From Nocardioides caeni (GTDB lineage Bacteria; Actinomycetota; Actinomycetes; Propionibacteriales; Nocardioidaceae), in contig NZ_STGW01000014.1 in NCBI RefSeq assembly GCF_004912195.1, forward strand, positions 1 to 64,000: a DNA stretch of 64,000 nt, written 5' to 3'. The position numbers and the translations under genes were made by a program. The first letter of the stretch is position 1. Every line of letters starts with the position of its first letter. Of this stretch, positions 53,921 to 62,798 are shown piece after piece. The notes beneath the pieces are model-generated. The model had not been told where the DNA came from. It worked only from the letters and a program-made list of their open reading frames with translations, and ran no database searches.

Positions 53921-55432
53921 TTGTCCTTCGACGTCCACCAGCTCGACACCTTCGTCCTGGTGGGCTCCGCGGTCCTCCTGATGGCGGTGCTCGCGGTGCG
54001 GCTGTCGTCGGGCGTCGGGATGCCGAGCCTCCTGATCTACCTGCTGATCGGAGTGCTGCTCGGCGAGTCCGTCGGCGGGATCCGCTTCGACGACGCGCAG
54101 GTCGCCCACGCCATCGGCTTCGGCGCGCTCGCGATCATCCTCGCCGAGGGAGGGCTGACGACGAACTGGCGCGAGGTGAAGCCGTCGATGCGCCTGGGTG
54201 CCTCGCTGGCCACCATCGGCATGGTCGTCTCCGTCGGTGTCGTCGCCTGCGGTGCGCACTACCTCCTCGGGCTCTCCTGGGAGCTGGCCGTGCTGCTGGG
54301 CGCGATCACCTCGGCGACCGACGCCGCTGCCGTCTTCTCGGTGCTGCGCGCCGTGCCACTGCCGAAGCGGATCACCGGCGTCCTCGAGTCCGAGTCGGGC
54401 CTCAACGACGCCCCGACCGTCGTCCTCGTGACCCTCGTCTCCAGCGGCGCCGTCGCCGACCACCACCCCGCCGTCATCGCCGGGATCGTCGTCTACGAGC
54501 TCGCGGCCGGCGTCGCCCTGGGCCTGGCGGTCGGCTTCGGCGGCGCCTGGCTGATGCGCCGCGCGGCCCTGCCGTCGTCCGGGCTCTACCCGATCGCGGT
54601 CACCTGTCTGGCGCTCCTCGCCTACGGCGCCGGACCGGCCCTGCACGCCAGCGGCTTCGCCGCGGTCTACGTCGCCGCGCTGGTGCTCGGCAACACCGAC
54701 CTCCCGCACCGGGTCGCGACCCGATCCTTCATCGAGGGGCTCGCCTGGATCGCGCAGATCGGGCTCTTCGTGATGCTCGGACTGCTCCTCTCGCCCGACC
54801 GGATCACCTGGCACACGATCGTCACCGCCGTCCTCGCCGGTCTGATCCTCACCTTCGTGGCCCGGCCGCTGTCGATCGTCGTGAGCGCCGTCGTCGGGTG
54901 GCGACCGTGGCGTGAGCTCGCCTTCCTGTCCTGGGCCGGACTTCGCGGGGCGGTGCCGATCGTCTTCGCCACGATCCCGCTGGCCGACGAGGTCGACGGA
55001 GCCGAGAAGCTCTTCGACATCGTCTTCGTCCTGGTCGTCGTCTACACGTGCGTGACCGGTCCGACCCTGCCGTGGATGGCGAAGGCGCTGCGGGTCGCGC
55101 GCCGTTCCGAGCCGCGCAGCATCGAGGTCGAGGCAGCGCCGCTGGACCGGGTAGCGGCCGACCTGCTCCAGATCACCATCAGCTCCTCCTCGCGGCTGCA
55201 CGGCGTCGAGGTCGGCGAGCTGCGCCTGCCGGTGGGGGCGAGCGTGTCGATGGTCGTCCGCGACGGGCGGACGCTGGTGCCGGAGCGCCGTACGGTCCTG
55301 AGGCACGGCGACGACCTCATCGTCGTGACGCCGCGCAAGCTGCGTGAGGCCACGGAGCAGCGGCTGCGGCAGGTCAGCTCCGGAGGCCGGCTGGCCCAGT
55401 GGCTCGGTGACGAGCCGCCGCAGCGGTCCTGA
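53921..55432 (+). CDS. Cation/proton antiporter with C-terminal TrkA-C domain
   Basis: The product has 503 residues. About twelve transmembrane segments span residues 1-385. CPA1-family motifs are TSATDAAAVFSVLR and LESESGLNDAPTVVLV. The cytosolic C terminus has a TrkA-C-like domain (LLQITISSSSRLHGVEVGELRLP and LRHGDDLIVVTPRK). This is the K+/H+ antiporter (NhaP2/CvrA) architecture, exporting K+ or Na+ against protons. The TTG start at 53921 lacks a strong ribosome-binding site. The gene is convergent with the LytR_C gene. Confidence 0.9.
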   Translation: MSFDVHQLDTFVLVGSAVLLMAVLAVRLSSGVGMPSLLIYLLIGVLLGESVGGIRFDDAQVAHAIGFGALAIILAEGGLTTNWREVKPSMRLGASLATIGMVVSVGVVACGAHYLLGLSWELAVLLGAITSATDAAAVFSVLRAVPLPKRITGVLESESGLNDAPTVVLVTLVSSGAVADHHPAVIAGIVVYELAAGVALGLAVGFGGAWLMRRAALPSSGLYPIAVTCLALLAYGAGPALHASGFAAVYVAALVLGNTDLPHRVATRSFIEGLAWIAQIGLFVMLGLLLSPDRITWHTIVTAVLAGLILTFVARPLSIVVSAVVGWRPWRELAFLSWAGLRGAVPIVFATIPLADEVDGAEKLFDIVFVLVVVYTCVTGPTLPWMAKALRVARRSEPRSIEVEAAPLDRVAADLLQITISSSSRLHGVEVGELRLPVGASVSMVVRDGRTLVPERRTVLRHGDDLIVVTPRKLREATEQRLRQVSSGGRLAQWLGDEPPQRS

Positions 55433-55442
55433 CCGCTCCAGA

Positions 55443-55982
55443 TCACTCCACGTCGTCGGGGCTGGTGCTGAGCGGCGGCGTGCAGACATAGCTGTCGCTC
55501 TGTGCCGTGACCGCCGCGCGGCCCTTGGTGACGCGCCCGAACTGCTGGCCGACGACGATCGTGACGCCCGGGTAGCCGGACGGCTGGTCGACGATCTCCA
55601 CGTCCTCGCCGAGGTACGACGCCAGCAGGATCGCCGCGGGATCGCCGGGGTCGCTCGACCACACCTGCGCCGCCACGGTCCCGGTGTCGGCCGGCGCGTT
55701 GCCGATGTCGCCCTCGCCGAAGCCGGCGCCGACGAGGCGGTCCATCGTGTCGCCCGCGAGCCCGTTGCCGCCGCCGGCGTTGAGCACGGTGACCATCACC
55801 TGCGGGGGCGTCACCTCCTCGCCGGCGCGGATCAGCGTGTCGGTGCAGGGCGCGGCCTCGGCCCGCTCGGGGAACGGCTCCGTGACACTCGACCACGCCC
55901 ACGTGATGCTGGCCAGGAAGACCACGGCCAGGATCACCAGCGTCATCGCCGAGCGATTGCCTGCCTTCAGGTCGAGGTCCAT
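55443..55982 (-). CDS. LytR_C-domain membrane protein
   Basis: The product has about 179 residues. One transmembrane segment (LVILAVVFLASITWAWSSV) anchors it, and the exported domain VMVTVLNAGGGNGLAGDTMDRL matches the LytR C-terminal domain found in cell-envelope proteins. Two Cys residues (APCTDT and YVCTPP) may pair. ATG 55982 follows GGAAGG; GTG 55988 overlaps the upstream stop. It forms an operon with the 98-residue conserved protein, as in many actinobacteria. Confidence 0.85.
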   Translation of the reverse strand: MDLDLKAGNRSAMTLVILAVVFLASITWAWSSVTEPFPERAEAAPCTDTLIRAGEEVTPPQVMVTVLNAGGGNGLAGDTMDRLVGAGFGEGDIGNAPADTGTVAAQVWSSDPGDPAAILLASYLGEDVEIVDQPSGYPGVTIVVGQQFGRVTKGRAAVTAQSDSYVCTPPLSTSPDDVE

Positions 55983-55987
55983 GACCA

Positions 55988-56284
55988 CTAGCCTTCCATC
56001 CTGATCACCCGGGCGTGCAGCACCCCTCGCTGCTGGAGCGCGGCCCGGAGGGCCCGGTGCAGCCCGTCCTCGAGGTAGTACTCGTCGCGCCACAGCACGA
56101 CGTGGGCGAAGAGGTCGCCGTAGAAGGTCGAGTCCTCGTCGAGGAGCGACGACAGCTGCAGGGTGTCCTTCGTGGTGACGAGGTCGTCGAGCCGCACCTG
56201 GCGTGGCGGCACGGCCGCCCCCCCCCGGGAGGTGAGCCCGTGGTCGGGATAGGGACGCCCGACCCCCCCGCGCTTGAAGATCAC
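55988..56284 (-). CDS. Conserved actinobacterial 98-residue protein
   Basis: The product starts at GTG with MIFKRGGVGRPYPDHGLTS and carries VPPRQVRLDDLVTTKDTL, LLDEDSTFYGDLFAHVVLW and LEDGLHRALRAALQQR. This block is highly conserved next to LytR_C genes in actinobacteria. Some databases label such proteins as VapB-like antitoxins, but no toxin gene is adjacent, so I do not accept that role. The gene overlaps or abuts the LytR_C gene and diverges from the HerA-like gene, whose start is 51 bp away. Confidence 0.8.
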   Translation of the reverse strand: MIFKRGGVGRPYPDHGLTSRGGAAVPPRQVRLDDLVTTKDTLQLSSLLDEDSTFYGDLFAHVVLWRDEYYLEDGLHRALRAALQQRGVLHARVIRMEG

Positions 56285-56334
56285 GAGTTCGGAGTCTACG
56301 GGCGCTGCCGCGCCACGCCCTAGGGTGTGGTGCC

Positions 56335-57954
56335 ATGACCCAGGAGCCGACGCCCGCGCCCGAGAACGCCGCACCGGCAGCCGACCCGATCGAGGCCGCG
56401 GTCGCTCCCGGCTATGCCTTCGAGGGCCCCGCGCTCGAGCTCGGCGGCCTGATGACCGGCCCCGACGCCCTCACCGGCAGCGCCATCCGGATCCCGTTGG
56501 CGATGCTCAACCGGCACGGGCTCGTCGCCGGCGCCACCGGCACCGGCAAGACCAAGACCCTGCAGCTGCTCGCCGAGCAGCTCAGCGCCGCCGGCGTGCC
56601 GGTGTTCGCCGCCGACATCAAGGGCGACCTGTCCGGACTCGCCACTGCCGGCGAGGCAGGCGAGAAGCTGCTCGCCCGCACGGAGTCCGTCGGCCAGAAG
56701 TGGGAGGCGACCGCCTTCCCGGTCGAGTACTACGCCCTGGGCGGTCAGGGGATCGGCATCCCGATCCGGGTCACCATCGCCGCTTTCGGCCCGATCCTGC
56801 TCAGCCGCGTCCTCGGACTCAACGACACCCAGGAGTCCAGCCTCGGCCTGGTGTTCCACTACGCCGACAAGCAGGGGCTGCCGCTGCTCGACCTGGCCGA
56901 CCTGCGCGCTGTCGTGCAGCACCTGACCAGCGACGAGGGGAAGCCCGAGCTGAAGGCCCTCGGCGGCCTGTCGTCCGCGACCGCCGGCGTCATCCTGCGT
57001 GAGCTCATCGCCTTCGCCGACCAGGGCGCCGAGGCGTTCTTCGGCGAGCCCGAGTTCGACTCCGCCGACCTGCTCCAGCAGGTGCCGGACGGCCGCGGGC
57101 TGATCAGCCTCGTCGAGCTGCCGGACCTGCAGGACCGCCCAGCCGTCTTCTCGACCTTCCTGATGTGGCTGCTGGCCGACCTCTTCCACGACCTCCCCGA
57201 GGTCGGCGACATCGACCAGCCCAATCTGGTGTTCTTCTTCGACGAGGCGCACCTGCTCTTCAGGGACGCATCCAAGCCGTTCCTGGAGCAGATCGCCCAG
57301 ACGGTGCGGCTGATCCGGTCCAAGGGCGTCGGCGTCTTCTTCGTGACGCAGTCACCCACCGACGTACCGGACGAGGTGCTGGCCCAGCTCGGCTCCCGGG
57401 TCCAGCACCAGCTGCGGGCCCACACGCCCAACGACGCCAAGGCGCTCAAGGCGACCGTCAACACCTATCCGCACAGCGCGTACGACGACCTCGGCGAGGT
57501 GCTCACCACGCTCGGGATCGGTGAGGCGATCGTGACCGTGATGGGCGAGAAGGGCGCGCCCACGCCGGTTGCGTGGACCCGTCTGCGTGCGCCGGAGTCG
57601 CTGATGGCGCCCAGCACGAAGGAGTCGATGGAGGCGACGGTCAAGGCGAGCCCGCGGATGGCGACCTACGGCGCGGTCGTCGACCGCGAGTCCGCGCACG
57701 AGATCCTCGCCAAGAAGCTCGAGGAGGGCGCGAAGGCGGAGGCGGCCGAGTCCGCGGCCGCCGGCGACGCGAAGGCCGGCGACGGTCCGCGGTCGATCCC
57801 GCAGGGCAGCTTGAAGCGGAAGAAGGACGACGGCGGTGGCGCCGGCGAGATCGTCAAGGACGTCGTGAAGTCCTCGGCGTTCAAGCAGTTCATGCGCACC
57901 GCCGCCGCCGAGATCGCCCGCGGGATGTTCGGGACGGCACGCCGGAGGCGTTAG
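56335..57954 (+). CDS. HerA-like ATPase (DUF853/YjgR family)
   Basis: The product has 539 residues. Walker A is GATGTGKTKT, Walker B is LVFFFDEAHLLF, and VFFVTQSPTDVPDEVL resembles sensor motifs of HerA/FtsK-type ATPases. The C-terminal 90 residues are an Ala/Lys-rich tail ending in basic ARRRR. It belongs to the HerA-FtsK superfamily; a DNA translocation role is inferred from the family, but the cellular role is not known. The stop overlaps the convergent small gene by 4 bp. Confidence 0.92.
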   Translation: MTQEPTPAPENAAPAADPIEAAVAPGYAFEGPALELGGLMTGPDALTGSAIRIPLAMLNRHGLVAGATGTGKTKTLQLLAEQLSAAGVPVFAADIKGDLSGLATAGEAGEKLLARTESVGQKWEATAFPVEYYALGGQGIGIPIRVTIAAFGPILLSRVLGLNDTQESSLGLVFHYADKQGLPLLDLADLRAVVQHLTSDEGKPELKALGGLSSATAGVILRELIAFADQGAEAFFGEPEFDSADLLQQVPDGRGLISLVELPDLQDRPAVFSTFLMWLLADLFHDLPEVGDIDQPNLVFFFDEAHLLFRDASKPFLEQIAQTVRLIRSKGVGVFFVTQSPTDVPDEVLAQLGSRVQHQLRAHTPNDAKALKATVNTYPHSAYDDLGEVLTTLGIGEAIVTVMGEKGAPTPVAWTRLRAPESLMAPSTKESMEATVKASPRMATYGAVVDRESAHEILAKKLEEGAKAEAAESAAAGDAKAGDGPRSIPQGSLKRKKDDGGGAGEIVKDVVKSSAFKQFMRTAAAEIARGMFGTARRRR

Positions 57955-58163
57955 GCCGTCCAGCGGATGGCGTCGTCGACGAAGTCGGCGAGGTCGTGGA
58001 CGCCGCGCAGGTCGGTGCGCTGCTCCATGAGTCTGGTCAGTCCCTGGGCGTGGCGGCTGCGCAGGGCGGCACGGCGGGCCATCTGGTCCGCGACCGGGTC
58101 GGTCGCAACGGACTCGAGGTGACGTCCCGCGGTCTGGGTCTCAGCAGTGGTCGTCTTGTTCAT
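57951..58163 (-). CDS. Small hypothetical protein, 70 residues
   Basis: The peptide is mostly helical and charged: MARRAALRSRHAQGLTRLME and DLADFVDDAIRWTA. It has no recognised domain. It converges on the HerA-like gene and overlaps its stop codon. A coding role is plausible from normal codon use but not certain. Confidence 0.5.
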   Translation of the reverse strand: MNKTTTAETQTAGRHLESVATDPVADQMARRAALRSRHAQGLTRLMEQRTDLRGVHDLADFVDDAIRWTA

Positions 58164-58280
58164 GCGTTCACTGTGATCCCGTGAGGTTTCCGCAACTCGG
58201 CGTCGCGGTTACGGGAGGGTGTCTGCGCCTGTGAGCGTGCTCACGGCCGGAACCGCTCAGGTCCCCACCAGCGCGAACGG

Positions 58281-59033
58281 TCAGGCGCCGAGGGCGGCCA
58301 GCACGTCGTGGGCCTCGACCATCGCCGGCCCGTACCAGGTGAGCAACCGGCCCGACACCAGCTGCGTCGGGACCCGCGCGAAGGCCTCCGGGCCGTCGTC
58401 GGTCGTGAAGACGTAGGGCTCGTCGGGCAGCAGCACCAGGTCGATGTCGGCACGGTCGAGGTCGGCCAGCTCGACGTGGGGATAGCGGTCGTCGCCGCCG
58501 GCGAACGCATTGGTCCAGCCCAGTCGGCCGAGCAGGTCGCCGGCATAGGTCCGCGCTCCGACTGCCATCCAGGGGTCCCGCCAGATCGGCACCGCGACGC
58601 GACCGCGGGGAGCCGGGGCCGGCGCGTCCCACCGGGTCCTCGCCTCCGCCAGCCAGGTCGGCACGGCGGCCGCGAGGGCGTCGGCATAGAGCCGTTGCAG
58701 GGAGTCGAGGGCGTCGCCGACGGTCTCGATGTCGGTCACCCAGACGGGGATGCCCGACTCCCGCAGCCGTCGTACGTCGAGCGCCCGGTTCTCCTCCTTG
58801 TTGGCCACCACCAGATCGGGGAAGAGCGCGCGGATGGCCGCCAGGTCGGGGTTCTTCGTGCCGCGCACCCGGGTCACGGCGAGGTCAGTCGGGTGGGTGC
58901 ACCAGTCGGTCGCGCCCACCAGCCGCTCCGGGACGTCGGTGGCCAACGCCTCGGTGATCGACGGAACGAGCGAGACGATCCGGCGCGGCGGGGCAGCCAG
59001 GGCGACGGCGTCGCCGAGGTCATCGAGTGTCAT
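58281..59033 (-). CDS. BtuF-like helical-backbone metal receptor without signal peptide
   Basis: The product has 250 residues. The N-terminal IVSLVPSITEAL and WCTHPTDL, and the later DIDLVLLPDEPYVFT, match class III substrate-binding proteins of the cobalamin/siderophore type. However, the protein begins MTLDDLGDAVALAAPPRRIV with no signal sequence or lipobox, so a normal extracytoplasmic role is doubtful. No ABC permease or ATPase is nearby. It may be a cytosolic cobalamin- or metal-binding protein. Confidence 0.8.
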   Translation of the reverse strand: MTLDDLGDAVALAAPPRRIVSLVPSITEALATDVPERLVGATDWCTHPTDLAVTRVRGTKNPDLAAIRALFPDLVVANKEENRALDVRRLRESGIPVWVTDIETVGDALDSLQRLYADALAAAVPTWLAEARTRWDAPAPAPRGRVAVPIWRDPWMAVGARTYAGDLLGRLGWTNAFAGGDDRYPHVELADLDRADIDLVLLPDEPYVFTTDDGPEAFARVPTQLVSGRLLTWYGPAMVEAHDVLAALGA

Positions 59034-59046
59034 CGAGCGGCATCGC

Positions 59047-59544
59047 TCAGCGCAGCGCGAGGCTCCCGGACACCGCGGGCTCCCAGCCGATCGCGGCGTG
59101 CTCGGCGACCAGCCGGTCGAGCCCGGAGGCGATGTCGGACGGCCACGGCGCGGTCTTGCGGTCGGCGATCCGCACGCACAGGAAGATCTCCTCGAACACG
59201 CAGGCGACCCGCTGGTTGGTGTCGTCGAGGACGTAGACGATCGCGTGCGCGGCCCGCTCGGAGCGTCCGAGGATCCGCACCCGCACCGACATCTCGTCGC
59301 CGGTCCTCAGCTCGTGCAGGTAGGTCACGTGGTGCTCGGCCGACAGGCACGCATGGCCGCTGAGCATCGGCCAGTTGAACGGGATGCCGATCTGGTGGAG
59401 CGACTCGTCGAGCCCCTCGCTGCCGATGCCGAGGTAGTGACGCACGTTGAGGAAGCCGTTGCTGTCCTCGAAGGCGCTGGGGACCGGCTGCACGGCGTAG
59501 GCGGGCAGGGTGACGAGCTGGTCGTACGTCGGCTGCGTGCTCAT
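59047..59544 (-). CDS. Hotdog-fold thioesterase-like protein
   Basis: The product has 165 residues. DSNGFLNVRHYLGIGSEGLDE fits the YbgC/FadM-like 4HBT pattern, followed by CLSAEHHVTYLHELRTGDEMSVRVRILG and CVFEEIFLCVRI. It would hydrolyse acyl-CoA thioesters or bind them. It lies 13 bp upstream of the BtuF-like gene on the same strand, and diverges from the MFS gene. Confidence 0.8.
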   Translation of the reverse strand: MSTQPTYDQLVTLPAYAVQPVPSAFEDSNGFLNVRHYLGIGSEGLDESLHQIGIPFNWPMLSGHACLSAEHHVTYLHELRTGDEMSVRVRILGRSERAAHAIVYVLDDTNQRVACVFEEIFLCVRIADRKTAPWPSDIASGLDRLVAEHAAIGWEPAVSGSLALR

Positions 59545-59696
59545 GCTCGGACCCTAGTGCACCACCGGCGTCCCGGATTCCCTCGCGCTCGACACCCGGG
59601 CGTACCATGGGGTCAACAGATCCACTCGTGTATCTACCTCGCGCCGGCTCGACCGGCGGTCCAAGGCGGCACCTGACCGCAACGGACCTCGAGGAC

Positions 59697-60962
59697 ATGA
59701 GCGCTCACTCCCCGTCGCTGCTTCGCGCGACCGGCCCGACGTACTTCCCGATCGCCCTCGTGGCGCGGCTCCCCTACGCGATGATGGTCGTCGGCGTGCT
59801 CACGCTCGTCGTCGCCGGTCGCGACTCCCTCGCCTTCGGTGGCCTCAGCTCCGCGATGGTGGGCCTGGGCGCCGCCTGCTTCGGCCCGCTCCTGGGCGCC
59901 GCTGCCGACAGGTTCGGTCAGCGGCCGGTCCTGCTGGTCGCCGGCATCGCCTCGACGACGGCCCTCGGCGCGATGGCGTGGGTCGTCTACAGCCCGCTGC
60001 CCGGCGCAGCCGTGCTCGCCGTCGCCTTCGTCGTCGGTGCCTCCGCTCCGCAGATCGCCCCGATGTCGCGCAGCCGCTTGGTGCAGCTCATCGCCTCCCG
60101 GCTGGCTCCCGCGCGGCGCGAGCGCACGTTCGACACCACGATGGCCTACGAGTCGGCCGCCGACGAGATGGTCTTCATCATCGGACCGTTCCTCGTCGGC
60201 ATCCTCGGCACCGCCCTCGACCCGTGGGCGCCGGTCGCCGGGGCCGCGGTCGTCACCCTCGTCTTCGTCACCGCCTTCGCGCTGCACCCCACGGCCCAGG
60301 TCACGCGCGCGGCCCGTGGGGGCGAGGTCGAGATCGCGCGGGCGGCCGAGCTCGCGCGGCCCGCCCTGCTGGTCGTGATCGCCGGCATCCTCGGTGTCGG
60401 CCTGTTCTTCGGTTCGATGCTGACCTCGCTCACCGCCTTCATGGACGACCGCGGCAACGCCGAGGGAGCGGGCCTGGTCTACGGCGTCATGGGCATCGGC
60501 TCGGCCGTCTTCGCGCTGGGCGTCGCCCTCTTCCCGGCTGCCTTCTCGCTGCGCGCCCGCTGGCTGACGTTCGCCGGCGTCCTCGTCGCCGGTACGGCGG
60601 TCCTGCCGTTCGTCGAGTCCGTGACGGGGCTCTGCGTCCTGCTGCTGGTGATCGGCATCGGTGTCGGCCCGACGATGGTCACGCAATACAGCCTGGGCGC
60701 GCTGCGCAGCCCGGTCGGTCGCTCCGCCACCGTGATGACGATGCTCGGCTCGGCGGTCATCGTTGGCCAGGCCACCGCCTCGGCGGTGACCGGGCAGCTC
60801 GCCGATCGGCTCGGGACGGGAGCGGCGCTCGTCGTACCCCTGGGAGCGGCGAGCGTCGTGATGGTCGCCGGCCTCGTCAATTGGGTGCTCTCACCCGTGG
60901 CGCCGGCACTCCGCGGCGCGGCGCTCGAGGAGCAGACGCTCGTCGGCGTTGCGGGTGCGTGA
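59697..60962 (+). CDS. MFS transporter
   Basis: The product has 421 residues from ATG 59697; ATG 59607 is in frame but adds 30 residues without membrane character. About twelve membrane segments are seen, for example TYFPIALVARLPYAMMVVG, SAMVGLGAACFGPLLGAAAD and VLLVIGIGVGPTMVTQYSLG. The cytosolic RFGQRPVL loop is the MFS signature region between helices 2 and 3. The substrate is unknown. Its 3' end overlaps the ECF42 gene on the other strand by 72 bp. Confidence 0.87.
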   Translation: MSAHSPSLLRATGPTYFPIALVARLPYAMMVVGVLTLVVAGRDSLAFGGLSSAMVGLGAACFGPLLGAAADRFGQRPVLLVAGIASTTALGAMAWVVYSPLPGAAVLAVAFVVGASAPQIAPMSRSRLVQLIASRLAPARRERTFDTTMAYESAADEMVFIIGPFLVGILGTALDPWAPVAGAAVVTLVFVTAFALHPTAQVTRAARGGEVEIARAAELARPALLVVIAGILGVGLFFGSMLTSLTAFMDDRGNAEGAGLVYGVMGIGSAVFALGVALFPAAFSLRARWLTFAGVLVAGTAVLPFVESVTGLCVLLLVIGIGVGPTMVTQYSLGALRSPVGRSATVMTMLGSAVIVGQATASAVTGQLADRLGTGAALVVPLGAASVVMVAGLVNWVLSPVAPALRGAALEEQTLVGVAGA

Positions 60963-62168
60963 CGCGGCCTCGTCGAACGACAGCGCCGCCGCGGCGTGCT
61001 CGCCCGCGCGGGTGAGCAGGTCGCCCCGGACGCTCGGGACGAGCGGGGAGTCGCCCAGTGCGTCGGCAGGTACGGCATCCAGCACCGCCAGCCCGGCTGC
61101 CGGTCCGTGGGCCCGGCCGTGGGCGACGGCGCGGTTGACCTCGACGACCGGACCGGGCGCCGCGTCGGCCAGCACGTCATAGAGCCGGGCGATGCGCGGC
61201 CAGTCCGTCGCCTCGGCCGTCTGCGCCCGGGCATGGACGGCGGCGATCGCGGCCTGCAGGACGTAGCGACCGATGGGGACACCCCGTCCGGCCAATGCCT
61301 CGGCGCGTGCCAGGGCCGCGAGCCCACGCCGGATCAGCAGCTCGTCCCAGAGACTGCGGTCCTGGTCGTCGAGCAGCACGGCCCTGCCGTCACGATCGCT
61401 GCGCGCGGGGAAGCGGGAGGCCTGCAGCTCCAGCAGCGCCTGCAGGCCGTGGACCTCGGGCTCCTCGGGCGCCACCTCGGCCACCAGCCGGGCCAGCCGG
61501 ATCGCCTCGTGGGCCAGGTCGGGACGCGTCCAGTCCTCGCCGGCCGTGGCGGCGTACCCCTCGTTGAAGATCAGGTAGACGACCGCCATCACGTCGTCGA
61601 GCCGGTCGATCCGCTCCTGCCCGGTCGGCAGCTCGAAGTCCGCGCCAGCACGGGCGAGCGTCTTCTTGGCACGCGAGATGCGCTGGCCCATCGTCGCGTC
61701 GGGGACCAGGAACCCGCGGGCGATCTCGACGGTGGTCAGGCCGCCGACCAGCCGCAGGGTGAGCGCCGCGCGCGACTCGGGCGTGAGCGCCGGATGGCAG
61801 CAGAGGAGGACGAGCCGCAGGACGTCGTCCTCGATGTGGTCGATCTGGTCGTCCAGGTCCGGCATCGCACTCACCTCCCCGGCTGCATGCTCCAGCTCGG
61901 CGGTCTTGCGGCGCAGCGTGTCGGCCCGCCGGAACGTGTCGACGGCCCGCCGCTTGGCGGTCGTCATCAACCACGCCGCGGGATTGTCGGGTACGCCGCT
62001 GGCCGGCCACGCCTCCAGCGCGGCCACCAGGGCGTCCTGCGCGAGATCCTCGGCCATGTCGACGTCGCGCGTCATCCGGGTCAGTGCCCCGACCAGCCGC
62101 GCCGACTCCTCGCGCCAGACGGCGGTCACGGTGTCGGTGGTGGTGGTCGTGGTCGGCACCTCCGGCAT
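60891..62168 (-). CDS. ECF42-type RNA polymerase sigma factor
   Basis: The product has about 425 residues, long for an ECF sigma factor. Region 2 shows DVDMAEDLAQDALVAALEAWP and PAAWLMTTAKRRAVDTFRR. Region 4 shows LTTVEIARGFLVPDATMGQRI and SRAKKTLARAG. A C-terminal extension of about 200 residues (DDVMAVVYLIFNEGYAATAG onward) is the TPR-like domain typical of ECF42, which replaces a separate anti-sigma factor. The YCII protein gene upstream is the usual ECF42 partner. ATG 62168 is the best available start but has no clear ribosome-binding site. Confidence 0.92.
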   Translation of the reverse strand: MPEVPTTTTTTDTVTAVWREESARLVGALTRMTRDVDMAEDLAQDALVAALEAWPASGVPDNPAAWLMTTAKRRAVDTFRRADTLRRKTAELEHAAGEVSAMPDLDDQIDHIEDDVLRLVLLCCHPALTPESRAALTLRLVGGLTTVEIARGFLVPDATMGQRISRAKKTLARAGADFELPTGQERIDRLDDVMAVVYLIFNEGYAATAGEDWTRPDLAHEAIRLARLVAEVAPEEPEVHGLQALLELQASRFPARSDRDGRAVLLDDQDRSLWDELLIRRGLAALARAEALAGRGVPIGRYVLQAAIAAVHARAQTAEATDWPRIARLYDVLADAAPGPVVEVNRAVAHGRAHGPAAGLAVLDAVPADALGDSPLVPSVRGDLLTRAGEHAAAALSFDEAASRTRNADERLLLERRAAECRRHG

Positions 62169-62186
62169 GGGCGCCAGCCTAGGCAC

Positions 62187-62346
62187 GAGGTGCGCTGGTT
62201 TCTCACCCGAGGTGCGTGGGTTTCTCACCCGAGGTGCGCGGGTTTCTCACCCGAGGCGTGGAGGTTTCTCACCCGACGGCGAGAAACCGCCGTACGTCGC
62301 GCGAGAAAGCGCCGTACTTCGGGTGAGAAACCACCAGACTTCGTGG
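62187..62346. repeat. 22-bp TTTCTC repeat array, four direct then three inverted units
   Basis: Four units with consensus GAGGTGCG(T/C)GGGTTTCTCACCC start at 62187, 62209, 62231 and 62253. Three more divergent units in the opposite orientation start at 62281, 62303 and 62325 with GAGAAA(C/G)C cores. The transition is at 62275-62280. The array fills the gap between the YCII and ECF42 genes and would form a long hairpin in their transcript. Confidence 0.8.
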
Positions 62347-62718
62347 TCAGGCGGAGGCAGGCTCCTCGTCGGGCACCTGGCGCAGGGTGGCCACCATCGA
62401 GCACTCGGGCCAGTGCTTCGCGTGCAGGTCGGCGAAGTCCTGCTGGCCCGCGATGGCCTCCTCCAGGGTGTCGTACTGCAGGAGGGCCCAGCCACCGACG
62501 GCCTCCTTCGCCTCGGCGTAGGGGCCGTCCACGCGCGTGACCTCGCCCTTGCGGACGACGAAGTTCACGGCGTCCTCGAGCCCGAAGAGTCCGCCGCCGT
62601 CGAGGAAGTGGCCCTGCTGCGCCTGCTCGCCGATGTAGGTGTCCATCGCGTCGAACAGCGCCTGCGGCGGGTTGCCCTGTCCCTCTTCCATCCGAACGAA
62701 TCCCATGAAACGCGGCAT
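62347..62718 (-). CDS. YCII/DGPF-domain protein, ECF42 partner
   Basis: The product has 123 residues. MPRFMGFVRMEEG, VDGPYAEAKEAVGGWALLQ and the surrounding beta-alpha pattern match the YCII-related/DGPF family. These proteins are regularly encoded next to ECF42 sigma factors and may be regulated by, or signal to, them. ATG 62718 follows AAGGA by 9 bases. Transcription would continue through the repeat array into the sigma gene. Confidence 0.88.
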   Translation of the reverse strand: MPRFMGFVRMEEGQGNPPQALFDAMDTYIGEQAQQGHFLDGGGLFGLEDAVNFVVRKGEVTRVDGPYAEAKEAVGGWALLQYDTLEEAIAGQQDFADLHAKHWPECSMVATLRQVPDEEPASA

Positions 62719-62798
62719 CTCGATCAGTCCTTCTCGTCTTCGTAGGTGAGTGGTTCCGAACCTACGTCGTACGACCGCGGGCGCTTTCGACATCGACC

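Noticed and set aside
55988..56284. VapB-type antitoxin
   Set aside because: No toxin gene is adjacent, and the neighbourhood (LytR_C) and conservation pattern indicate a different conserved actinobacterial protein.
62187..62346. CRISPR array
   Set aside because: The units abut directly with no spacers, some are inverted, and no cas genes are nearby.
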